Of a stretch of 9,599 nucleotides of DNA, positions 1-5,340 are shown in pieces (position 1 is the first letter of the stretch; each line of letters begins with the position of its first letter). Both the position numbers and the translations under genes were made by a program. Origin of the DNA: RHKX01 sp035695265 (GTDB lineage: Bacteria > Actinomycetota > Thermoleophilia > Solirubrobacterales > 70-9); the NCBI GenBank assembly GCA_035695265.1, contig DASSEM010000170.1, forward strand, positions 1 to 9,599. Reading direction: 5' to 3'. The notes beneath the pieces are model-generated. The model was not told the DNA's origin and did no database searches. It saw only the letters and a list, made by a program, of their open reading frames with translations.

Positions 1-164
1 GTCACGCGCCGCGAGCGGATCTTGCCGCGGTCGGAGATGAACCGGCGGATCAGCGTCAGATCCTTGTAGTCGATCGTGTCGACCGGGATCCGCGTGTACT
101 TGCGGGGGCGGTTGCGGTCGGCGCCGCGACGGCCGCCGCGACGCGGCGGTGCTGCGGCGGCCAT
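1..164 (-). CDS. rpsR: 30S ribosomal protein S18, 5' part (cut by window edge)
   Basis: Small-subunit ribosomal protein S18, which pairs with S6 on the platform of the 30S subunit. The frame starts at an ATG (164-162) and stays open to the window edge, giving 54 full codons; the C-terminal end (about 25 residues in the family) is missing. The N-terminus is Ala/Pro/Arg-rich (residues 1-22). The S18 signature follows: IDYKD at 31-35, then IRRFISDRGKIRSRRV at 39-54. Many S18 proteins have a Cys-x-x-Cys pair just before the DYKD motif; here the stretch is RKYTRIPVDT (21-30) with no cysteine. The gene lies 114 nt downstream of ssb in the usual rpsF-ssb-rpsR order. The start is preceded by a modest GGTGG about 9 nt upstream, so the ATG is plausible. 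Identity is firm from motif and context. Confidence 0.93.
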   Translation of the reverse strand, partial: MAAAAPPRRGGRRGADRNRPRKYTRIPVDTIDYKDLTLIRRFISDRGKIRSRRV

Positions 165-278
165 CAGCGCGCCACCCGGATCTCGCTCGAGAAGTGCTTC
201 ATGGGCGGCGCCGGATCATAGGGACCGGGCGGACCCGGCGCGTCGCCGGCCCCGCCCGTGCCGCCTCGGATCAGCCGC

Positions 279-770
279 TCAGAACGGGATGTCGTCGTCG
301 CCCCCGCCACCGGCCGGCGCACCCACCGGATCGCCGAAGTCGGAGGTGTCGGCGGGGACGTCGTTGCCGGCCGCGAAGCCCTGGTTGCCCTGGCCCTGCT
401 GGGCCTGACCACCCTGGCCGCCGCCCTGGCCGTCGCCCCGGCCGCCGAGGAACTGGACGCTCTGGGCGACGATCTCGACCTTGGAGCGCTTGCCGCCGCC
501 GTTCTTGTCCTCCCACGAGCTCCAGCGCAGGCGGCCGTCGATCGCCACCGGGCGCCCCTTCGAGAGGTACTGGGCGCAGTTCTCGCCCTGCGCGCCGAAG
601 ACGACGACGTTGAAGAAGTTCGGCTCCTCGACCCACTGGTCGGTCGCCTGGTCCTTGCGACGGTGGTTGACCGCGACGCCGAGCTCGCAGACGGGCATCC
701 CGCTCGGAAGCGAACGCAGGTCGGGCTCTCTGGTCAGGTTGCCGGTGATGATCACCCGGTTGATGTTCAC
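279..770 (-). CDS. ssb: single-stranded DNA-binding protein
   Basis: Coats single-stranded DNA in replication, repair and recombination, and recruits partner proteins through its C-terminal tip. The 163-residue protein has the OB-fold at about 1-108: it opens NINRVIITGNLTREPDLR and includes FNVVVFG (53-59), the GRPVAIDGRLR strand (72-82) and VEIVAQSVQFLG (98-109). A Gly/Gln-rich disordered linker spans 110-157 and ends in the conserved acidic tip DDDIPF (158-163). The start is GTG (770-768), supported by an AAGGAG ribosome-binding site 5 nt upstream and by the N-terminus matching the family start. It sits between rpsF (108 nt upstream) and rpsR (114 nt downstream), the common bacterial order. 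The length is typical for an actinobacterial SSB. The Gly/Gln-rich linker is of the kind linked to SSB condensation in other bacteria; that it does so here is inference. Confidence 0.97.
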   Translation of the reverse strand: MNINRVIITGNLTREPDLRSLPSGMPVCELGVAVNHRRKDQATDQWVEEPNFFNVVVFGAQGENCAQYLSKGRPVAIDGRLRWSSWEDKNGGGKRSKVEIVAQSVQFLGGRGDGQGGGQGGQAQQGQGNQGFAAGNDVPADTSDFGDPVGAPAGGGGDDDIPF

Positions 771-775
771 TTTCG

Positions 776-781
776 CTCCTT
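776..781 (-). promoter_or_regulatory. ribosome binding site for ssb
   Basis: AAGGAG on the minus strand (781 to 776), 5 nt before the GTG start of ssb. It is the clearest Shine-Dalgarno sequence in the window and fixes a non-ATG start for ssb. The starts of rpsF, the response regulator and the M28-like gene have no comparable site. Confidence 0.8.
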
Positions 782-805
782 GTCGATCGCTTGAAGTCCC
801 TACCG

Positions 806-811
806 AGTCTA
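806..811 (-). promoter_or_regulatory. ssb: possible -10 element of an internal ssb promoter
   Basis: TAGACT (811 to 806) fits the TAnnnT form of an actinobacterial sigma-70 -10 element. It would start transcription near 799, leaving about 29 nt of leader that contains the AAGGAG site. No good -35 box is present: TTGCCG at 831-826 is only 14 nt away. ssb can equally be read through from rpsF, so this is a weak call. Confidence 0.22.
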
Positions 812-878
812 GGCAACCCCGGACACGGCAAATCCGCCCCGGCCCGAACTAAGCCGGAAGCAGCGGGGAAAGCGGCGG

Positions 879-1319
879 CTACTCGGTGCCGGCGCCGGCG
901 GCTGCCGGCTCGGAGGAGGCGGAGTCGTCGTCGAAGCGGCGGCGCGGCCCGCGACCACGACCGCCGCGCTCGCGGTCGTCGTCGTCACGGCGCATGATCT
1001 GCTCGGTGTCCGGGGGGACCATCTCCGGCGAGTCCGGATCGGCCTTGAAGATCCGGAAGCGGAGCACGCCGTCGGTGATCTTCAGCGAGTGGTCGAGGTC
1101 ATCGAGCAGCTCCTTGCCGCCGCTGAACTTGAAGAAGCGGTAGTCGGCCGACTCGCGCTTCTCGATCTCGTAGGCCATCTTGCGGAGGCCCCAGTTGGCC
1201 TCGTGGGCGATCTCGCCGGCGGCGCTCAGCTTCGCCTTCACCTCGGCGGCGATCTCGTCGCGCCGGTCGTCGCCGGCCTCCGGGTCGAGCATCAGGATCA
1301 TCTCGTAGGTCTGGGCCAT
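879..1319 (-). CDS. rpsF: 30S ribosomal protein S6 with C-terminal extension
   Basis: Small-subunit ribosomal protein S6, partner of S18. The S6 fold covers about residues 1-96: the N-terminal strand YEMILMLDPEA (5-15), a helix at 19-34, then WGLRKMAYEIEKRESADYRF (43-62) with the family's WG-L-K-AYEI-K pattern, and a last strand VLRFRIFKAD (85-94). Beyond this is an unusual tail of about 50 residues with an acidic run (DDDD, 112-115), an RGG/RG-rich basic patch (116-128), a second acidic run (FDDD) and an Ala/Gly/Ser end. The ATG start (1319-1317) fits the family's N-terminus and has no Shine-Dalgarno sequence; a TATAGT lies 12 nt upstream, suggesting an almost leaderless transcript. It is first in the rpsF-ssb-rpsR group and divergent from the lactonase-like gene. 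None of the first 60 codons ends in A or T. Confidence 0.96.
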   Translation of the reverse strand: MAQTYEMILMLDPEAGDDRRDEIAAEVKAKLSAAGEIAHEANWGLRKMAYEIEKRESADYRFFKFSGGKELLDDLDHSLKITDGVLRFRIFKADPDSPEMVPPDTEQIMRRDDDDRERGGRGRGPRRRFDDDSASSEPAAAGAGTE

Positions 1320-1331
1320 GAGCGGCGCAGG

Positions 1332-1337
1332 ACTATA
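1332..1337 (-). promoter_or_regulatory. rpsF: candidate -10 element for the rpsF-ssb-rpsR operon
   Basis: TATAGT on the minus strand (1337 to 1332) differs by one base from TATAAT and stands out in this GC-rich DNA. Transcription would begin near 1325, about 6 nt before the rpsF ATG, which fits the lack of a Shine-Dalgarno sequence. The best -35 candidate, CTGAGG with a 16 nt spacer, matches only three consensus positions. Confidence 0.4.
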
Positions 1338-1422
1338 GCGGGAGCGGGTCCATCCTCAGGGCTTCGGCGAGAATCGAATGCGGGAGGCAACGGGGCCGCA
1401 GACCGTGTGAGAAGCTCAGCGC

Positions 1423-2205
1423 GTGGTCGCCGTGCACGTCCTCGATACGGGCCGAGTACAGATCCACCGGCGCCAGGTCGATCCACACCGGCGGGACGGC
1501 ATGCGGCTGCTCGCGACGCTTCTCGACCGGCAGTGGACCGACTGGCTCTCCGTCTGGAGCTTTGCGATCGAGCATCCGGAGGGCCTGGTCGTGGTTGACG
1601 CCGGTCAGGACCCGGACTTCAAGAAGCCGCTGTGGGACGTGTATCTCCAGCGCGCCGTCCGGTTCGACGTCACCGAGGCGGACCGCCAACCGACACGCCT
1701 GCGCGAGGCGGGGCTGGATCCGGCAGCCGTTCGCTATCACGTCTTCACGCATCTGCATGTCGATCACGTCGGCGCGGGGCCGCTCCCTGGCGCGAACGTC
1801 GTGTTGAACGCCGACGAATGGCGAGCCGCGACGGCACCCGGCGGTCGCCTGCGCGGCTACATGCGGCCGGGCATTCGCGAGCCGCAGACCATCGAGGGGG
1901 ATCACGATCTCTATGGCGACGGGAGCGTCCGGCTGCTCGCTACGCCCGGACACACCGCCGGACACCAGTCCGTGCTCGTGACGCCGGGAGAGGGTCCGCG
2001 GGTCCTGATCACGGGCGATGCGGTCTATAGCGAGGCCGCTCTGCTCAGCCGCACCATCGACGGCGTCGCGGTTTCCGCCGAGCGCTCCCGGGCGAGCATC
2101 GACCGGCTCCGCGAGCTGTGCGCCGAAGCGCCCACCGTCGTGGCCCCGACCCACGACTCCGCCGCCGCGCGGCGGGTCGCCGACGGGCGGACGACCTCGG
2201 TCTGA
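1423..2205 (+). CDS. metallo-beta-lactamase-fold hydrolase, N-acyl homoserine lactonase-like
   Basis: Probably a dinuclear-metal lactonase that opens the lactone ring of N-acyl homoserine lactones or related lactones in the cytoplasm. All metal ligands are visible in the 260-residue product: THLHVDH gives H110, H112, D114 and H115; TPGHTAGH gives H177; TGDA gives D199; PTHD gives H244. TPGHTAGHQS followed by GDAVYS resembles AiiA-type quorum-quenching lactonases, and Y202 sits where AiiA has its active-site tyrosine. There is no signal peptide. The GTG start is the first possible one, because a TGA in frame at 1408-1410 closes the upstream sequence; the ribosome site (GAGAAG) is weak. The gene diverges from rpsF and is followed after 42 nt by a same-strand gene. 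About 15-20% of sampled codons end in A or T, against nearly none in rpsF, which suggests acquisition by transfer. The substrate is inferred; other MBL hydrolases are possible. Confidence 0.85.
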   Translation: MVAVHVLDTGRVQIHRRQVDPHRRDGMRLLATLLDRQWTDWLSVWSFAIEHPEGLVVVDAGQDPDFKKPLWDVYLQRAVRFDVTEADRQPTRLREAGLDPAAVRYHVFTHLHVDHVGAGPLPGANVVLNADEWRAATAPGGRLRGYMRPGIREPQTIEGDHDLYGDGSVRLLATPGHTAGHQSVLVTPGEGPRVLITGDAVYSEAALLSRTIDGVAVSAERSRASIDRLRELCAEAPTVVAPTHDSAAARRVADGRTTSV

Positions 2206-2247
2206 GCACGACGGGGGCGGGCGCGCCTGGAGCGGGATTGGCGGGGC

Positions 2248-2796
2248 ATGGCTGGCATGAGCGTGAGCTGGCGGCACGCGGCGCGCGCGCTCGCGACCGT
2301 CGCCGCCGCGGTGCTCGCCCTGGCGCTGGCGCCGTCGCTCCTGCGCGCTCCCGAGCCACCGCCGCTCGACCCCGACATCGGCCTGACCGGGCTGCGGATG
2401 GAGGGGATGCCGCTCGCGGGGAAGGGCGGCGGCGACGAGCGCGCGAAGCGGCGACGGGGGGCCCGGGAGCGGGCCGAGCGGCGGCGGGAGGAGCGGGTCG
2501 CCGAGCGGCGGCGGGCGCGGCGGGCGCGGTCACGCGAGCGCGGCCGCGAGCGCCCGAAGCATGAATCCGGGGCCGACACCGGGTCGGGCGGCGATTCCGC
2601 GGGCGGCGATTCCGGCCCCGGACCGGCGCCGGAGCCGGTCGCGGCGCCGACCCCGAGCCCCACTCCCACCCCCGCGCCCCCTCCGGCTCCTGCTCCAGCC
2701 CCGACCGCTCCCGCTTCAGCTCCACCGCCTCCAGCCGCGCCGGCGCCGAGCGAGCCGGAGGGGCCGCCGCCCGGCGTGCGCCAGTTCGGCCCTTGA
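2248..2796 (+). CDS. hypothetical exported or anchored Arg/Glu-rich, Pro-rich protein
   Basis: Not recognised as any family. The 182-residue product has a basic start and a hydrophobic segment (about 12-33, Ala/Leu/Val-rich) that would serve as a signal peptide or membrane anchor. A short Pro-containing stretch (34-58) follows, then a strongly charged Arg/Glu/Lys segment (63-104) likely to be helical or disordered, a Gly/Asp/Ser linker (108-124) and a Pro/Ala tail (125-176) with PAP, PTP and PPP runs. It ends GVRQFGP. This fits a protein held in the membrane with an extended wall-spanning tail. Two nearby ATGs (2248 and 2257) are equally possible and neither has a good ribosome site. Third codon positions are mostly G/C, as in a real gene. 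It follows the lactonase-like gene by 42 nt and may be cotranscribed with it. It ends just before the convergent hairpin. Confidence 0.62.
   Translation: MAGMSVSWRHAARALATVAAAVLALALAPSLLRAPEPPPLDPDIGLTGLRMEGMPLAGKGGGDERAKRRRGARERAERRREERVAERRRARRARSRERGRERPKHESGADTGSGGDSAGGDSGPGPAPEPVAAPTPSPTPTPAPPPAPAPAPTAPASAPPPPAAPAPSEPEGPPPGVRQFGP
2586..2614 (+). repeat. short tandem repeat inside the Pro-rich protein gene
   Basis: The 14-mer GGGCGGCGATTCCG occurs at 2586-2599 and again at 2601-2614 (period 15 nt). It encodes two copies of a GGDS unit in the linker before the proline-rich tail. Because the period is a multiple of three, copy number could change without a frameshift. Confidence 0.7.
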
Positions 2797-2813
2797 CCCC
2801 GCGCAAGCTACGA

Positions 2814-2858
2814 CCTGGGGCACTCTGACCACCGTATGTTGCGCTCAGATGCCCCAGG
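2814..2858. terminator. bidirectional hairpin between convergent genes
   Basis: An almost perfect inverted repeat: CCTGGGGCA (2814-2822), one unpaired C, TCTGA (2824-2828), a 16 nt loop, then TCAGA (2845-2849) and TGCCCCAGG (2850-2858). That is 14 base pairs with one bulge. It lies 17 nt after the stop of the Pro-rich protein gene and 20 nt after the stop of otsA on the other strand, where a shared terminator is expected. Neither side has a T tract, which is common for actinobacterial hairpin terminators. A dispersed palindromic repeat is the alternative. Confidence 0.72.
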
Positions 2859-2878
2859 CGGAGGTGGCGGGGGGGCGG

Positions 2879-4336
2879 TCAGGCGTCGCGCTTGGCGCGG
2901 ATGTCGGCGAGCTGGTCGTCGACCCAGTCGCCGGGGTCGCGGCCGTCGACGATCTCGCGGAGCTTGTCGGCCCGCTCGCGGCGATCGATGAAGTCCATGC
3001 TGAGCGCCCGGTGGATCGCCTCCGCCTGCTCCTCGATGTCGAAGGGGTTGACGCTGAGCGCGCACTCGCCGAGCTCCTCGTGGGCGCCGGTGTTCTCCGA
3101 CAGCATCAGGACGCCGTCGCGGGTGTTGACCGCCGGCGCCTCCTTGGCGACGAGGTTCATGCCGTCGAACAGCGAGTTGACCATCAGCAGGTCGAAGTGC
3201 TTGTAGCGGGCGACCGCCTCGTGGAAGTTCTCGTAGATCCGCAGGTCGATCGGCATCCAGTCGGTCGTCCCGTGGCGGTGGTTGACGACCGCGACCAGGG
3301 CCTCGATCCGCTCCAGGTACTCCTGGTACTCGGGGACGTCCTGCCGGGACGGCTGCAGGTGGGCGATGAACGTGACCCGCTCGTGGAACTCGGGGTGGTC
3401 GGCTAGGAACTGGTCGAAGGCGGTGAACCCGCGGAGCACGTTCTTGGAGAGGTCGGCGCGGTCGACCCGGATGATCAGGTGCTCGCGGCGGCGGGCGAGC
3501 AGCTCGCGCTCGTAGTCGGCGACCTCCTCGGTGGCGGCGACCCGGCGCAGCCGCTCGGCATCGATCCCGAGCGGGTAGGCGCGGATCCAGATCTCGCGAT
3601 CCCCGTAGCGGACGACCTCGTTGCGGTAGTCGACCTCGCAGCCGACCAGCTCGCGGCAGCAGTCGAGGAAGTTGTGCACGTAGGCGGCCGTGTGGAAGCC
3701 GATGATGTCGTTGGCGAGGAGCCCATCGAAGATCTCGTCGCGCCACTCGCGCGGCAGGATCCGCCAGGCGTCCGGATGCGGCCAGGGGATGTGGACGAAG
3801 TGGTGCAGGAATGCCTCGGGCCGCGCGGCGCGGACGATCCCCGGCGCCGTGTAGAGGTGGTAGTCGTGGAACATCACGAGCGGCTCCCGCTCGTCCTCGA
3901 GCCGCTTCAGGACCGCCCGGGCGATGTCGTCGTTGACCACCTTGTAGCCGTGGCGCCAGGCCCCCTTCTCGTCGACGCGGATGTCGGGCGCGTTCGAGAG
4001 GTCCCAGAGGTAGTGCTGGGTGAACCAGAGGAGCGGGTTGGCGATGACGCTGTAGAACAGGTCGTAGGCGGCGGCCTCGGAGGCGACCAGCTCGACCTCG
4101 TAGGAGGCGTCCTCGAGCTCGATCTCGGTCGGGCCCCCGGCCTCGCGGGCGACGACCGCGTCCTCCTCGGTCATCGCCGAGGCGACCCAGAGCACCCGGC
4201 GATGGGTCGCGAGCCCGGTCAGCGCCGTGACCAGCCCGCCCCCGCCGCGGCTGATCACCCGATCGCCCTCGGCGTCGCGGTCGAACTGCGCCGGACCGCG
4301 GTTGGAGACGATGATCAGCGGTGGGGCGTCGCTCAT
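2879..4336 (-). CDS. otsA: trehalose-6-phosphate synthase-like glycosyltransferase (GT20)
   Basis: Transfers glucose from a nucleotide sugar to glucose 6-phosphate, giving trehalose 6-phosphate, in the cytoplasm. GT20 landmarks in the 485-residue product: SNRGP (11-15), GGGGL (31-35), WFTQHYLWDL (104-113), HDYHL (157-161), HIPWPHPDAWR (182-192) and DGMNLVAKEAPAVN (391-404), whose E399 matches the nucleotide-ribose-binding glutamate of E. coli OtsA. The length is normal. The donor-phosphate motif is unusual: E. coli has R-L-D-Y-x-K-G, whereas here it is RVDRADLSKN (290-299), with R290 and K298 three residues further apart. A related form is, as I recall, found in actinobacterial GDP-glucose-dependent OtsA and in the pseudoglycosyltransferase VldE, so the donor may not be UDP-glucose. 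The ATG is the only start, with an in-frame stop 33 nt upstream. It follows the phosphatase gene by 58 nt; no otsB is in the window. Confidence 0.88.
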   Translation of the reverse strand: MSDAPPLIIVSNRGPAQFDRDAEGDRVISRGGGGLVTALTGLATHRRVLWVASAMTEEDAVVAREAGGPTEIELEDASYEVELVASEAAAYDLFYSVIANPLLWFTQHYLWDLSNAPDIRVDEKGAWRHGYKVVNDDIARAVLKRLEDEREPLVMFHDYHLYTAPGIVRAARPEAFLHHFVHIPWPHPDAWRILPREWRDEIFDGLLANDIIGFHTAAYVHNFLDCCRELVGCEVDYRNEVVRYGDREIWIRAYPLGIDAERLRRVAATEEVADYERELLARRREHLIIRVDRADLSKNVLRGFTAFDQFLADHPEFHERVTFIAHLQPSRQDVPEYQEYLERIEALVAVVNHRHGTTDWMPIDLRIYENFHEAVARYKHFDLLMVNSLFDGMNLVAKEAPAVNTRDGVLMLSENTGAHEELGECALSVNPFDIEEQAEAIHRALSMDFIDRRERADKLREIVDGRDPGDWVDDQLADIRAKRDA

Positions 4337-4394
4337 GGGCTGCTCGGATACGGCACGGTGCGCAGGCTATCGTCGCCGCCGCGACCGCCGACGG

Positions 4395-5336
4395 TCACGC
4401 GGGCCCGGTTGCGCGCAGCCGCTCGATCCCGGCATCGAGCGCCGCGATGATCGCCGCGTGCAGCTCCAGGTTGGCGGCGCAGACGCATGACATCTGGAAG
4501 TCGTGGCCGGAGCCGAGCAGCGGCCGGTCGCCGAGCGGGGCGCCGCTCGCGTCGCTGACCACCGCACCCGCCTCGGCGAGGATCAGGGTCGCCGCGGCGA
4601 GGTCGTAGGGCGAGTTGTTGAGAACGTGGCCGCGGCCGACCCGCTCGAACTCGGCCCGCATCCACCCGATCTCCTCGATCATCCGCGGGCCCGGCTCGAC
4701 GTAGGCATCGAGCTGGCCGGTGACGAGCCGGGTCATGTCGAAGGTGGCCGAGCCGAGATCGAAGGTGCCGCCGGCCACCGAGGAGCCGTCGATCAGCTCC
4801 TCGAGGACGATCGTCGTCGCGACGGCCGGCCGGCCGCGGAACCCGTAGGTCCACAGCATCCGCTCGAGGCTCGCCTGCGCCGACAGGCGCGGCGCCGGCT
4901 CGACGCCGGCTCCCCGGACGGCGAGAAATCGCGCCCCGGACTTGATCTCGACCACGCACCCGACCTCGACGTCGGCCATCGTCGGCTCGCCGTCGAGCGG
5001 GGCCGCCGCGACCGACACGCAGGCCGACTCGAGCCCGGCGAGCGCCGGCCGCGTCCCATCGATCGGGTCGACCACGAGCACCCAGCGCGGATCGCCGCCG
5101 GGCCGGATCATGCCGCGGTCCTCGGAGTAGAAGGCGACGTCGGGCGCGCGCTCGGCGAGGTACTCCTCCATCCGCGCCTCGGCCCGCTCGTCGATCGCGA
5201 AGGTGACGTCGCCGCCGGCGCCGCCGCCGGCATGCTCGCGACCCTCGCTGCGGCCGAGCTCGGGCAGGACGACCTCGCGCAGGTCGCCGGCGAGCTCGGC
5301 GACGAGACCGGCGAGCGGATGCGGCCCGGCGGTCAG
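4395..5336 (-). CDS. inositol monophosphatase family phosphatase, probable CTG start
   Basis: A Mg-dependent sugar- or inositol-phosphate phosphatase. Numbered from the proposed start (313 residues), the signature parts are GDVTFAIDERAE (45-56), SED (71-73, metal-binding E72), VVDPIDGT (88-95, D90 and D93) and YDLAAATLILAEAGAVVSD (244-262, D245). The first ATG (5171) falls inside the conserved region and would delete the N-terminal helix and the GDVT motif. The frame is open up to a TGA at 5366-5364 and has no ATG, GTG or TTG in that part. The CTG at 5336-5334, 4 nt after the htrA stop, starts LTAGPHPLAGLVAELAGDL, a normal family first helix. A 24-residue insertion separates DAYVEPG from YDLAA, and Tyr replaces the usual Trp in WD. 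The substrate is open: inositol, histidinol, fructose-bis- or trehalose phosphate. Family certain, start moderately sure. Confidence 0.82.
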   Translation of the reverse strand: MTAGPHPLAGLVAELAGDLREVVLPELGRSEGREHAGGGAGGDVTFAIDERAEARMEEYLAERAPDVAFYSEDRGMIRPGGDPRWVLVVDPIDGTRPALAGLESACVSVAAAPLDGEPTMADVEVGCVVEIKSGARFLAVRGAGVEPAPRLSAQASLERMLWTYGFRGRPAVATTIVLEELIDGSSVAGGTFDLGSATFDMTRLVTGQLDAYVEPGPRMIEEIGWMRAEFERVGRGHVLNNSPYDLAAATLILAEAGAVVSDASGAPLGDRPLLGSGHDFQMSCVCAANLELHAAIIAALDAGIERLRATGPA

Positions 5337-5340
5337 CGGC

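Noticed and set aside
164..202. A 12-residue reading frame (MKHFSSEIRVAR) whose TGA overlaps the rpsR ATG, suggesting a coupled leader peptide
   Set aside because: It has no ribosome site before its ATG and could arise by chance; there is no evidence that it is translated.
1378..1410. A 10-residue reading frame upstream of the lactonase-like gene
   Set aside because: It has no ribosome site and no attenuator-like structure; its only use is to show by its in-frame stop that the lactonase cannot start further upstream.
2640..2765. Repeated C-rich triplets that might look like a CRISPR or satellite repeat
   Set aside because: They are proline/alanine codons of the Pro-rich tail, with no regular unit length or spacers.
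2045..2806. A 253-codon minus-strand frame opposite the lactonase end and the Pro-rich gene
   Set aside because: The product is Arg/Ala/Pro-rich noise without a signal peptide or motif, and it runs into the convergent hairpin region. The plus-strand genes explain the stretch better.
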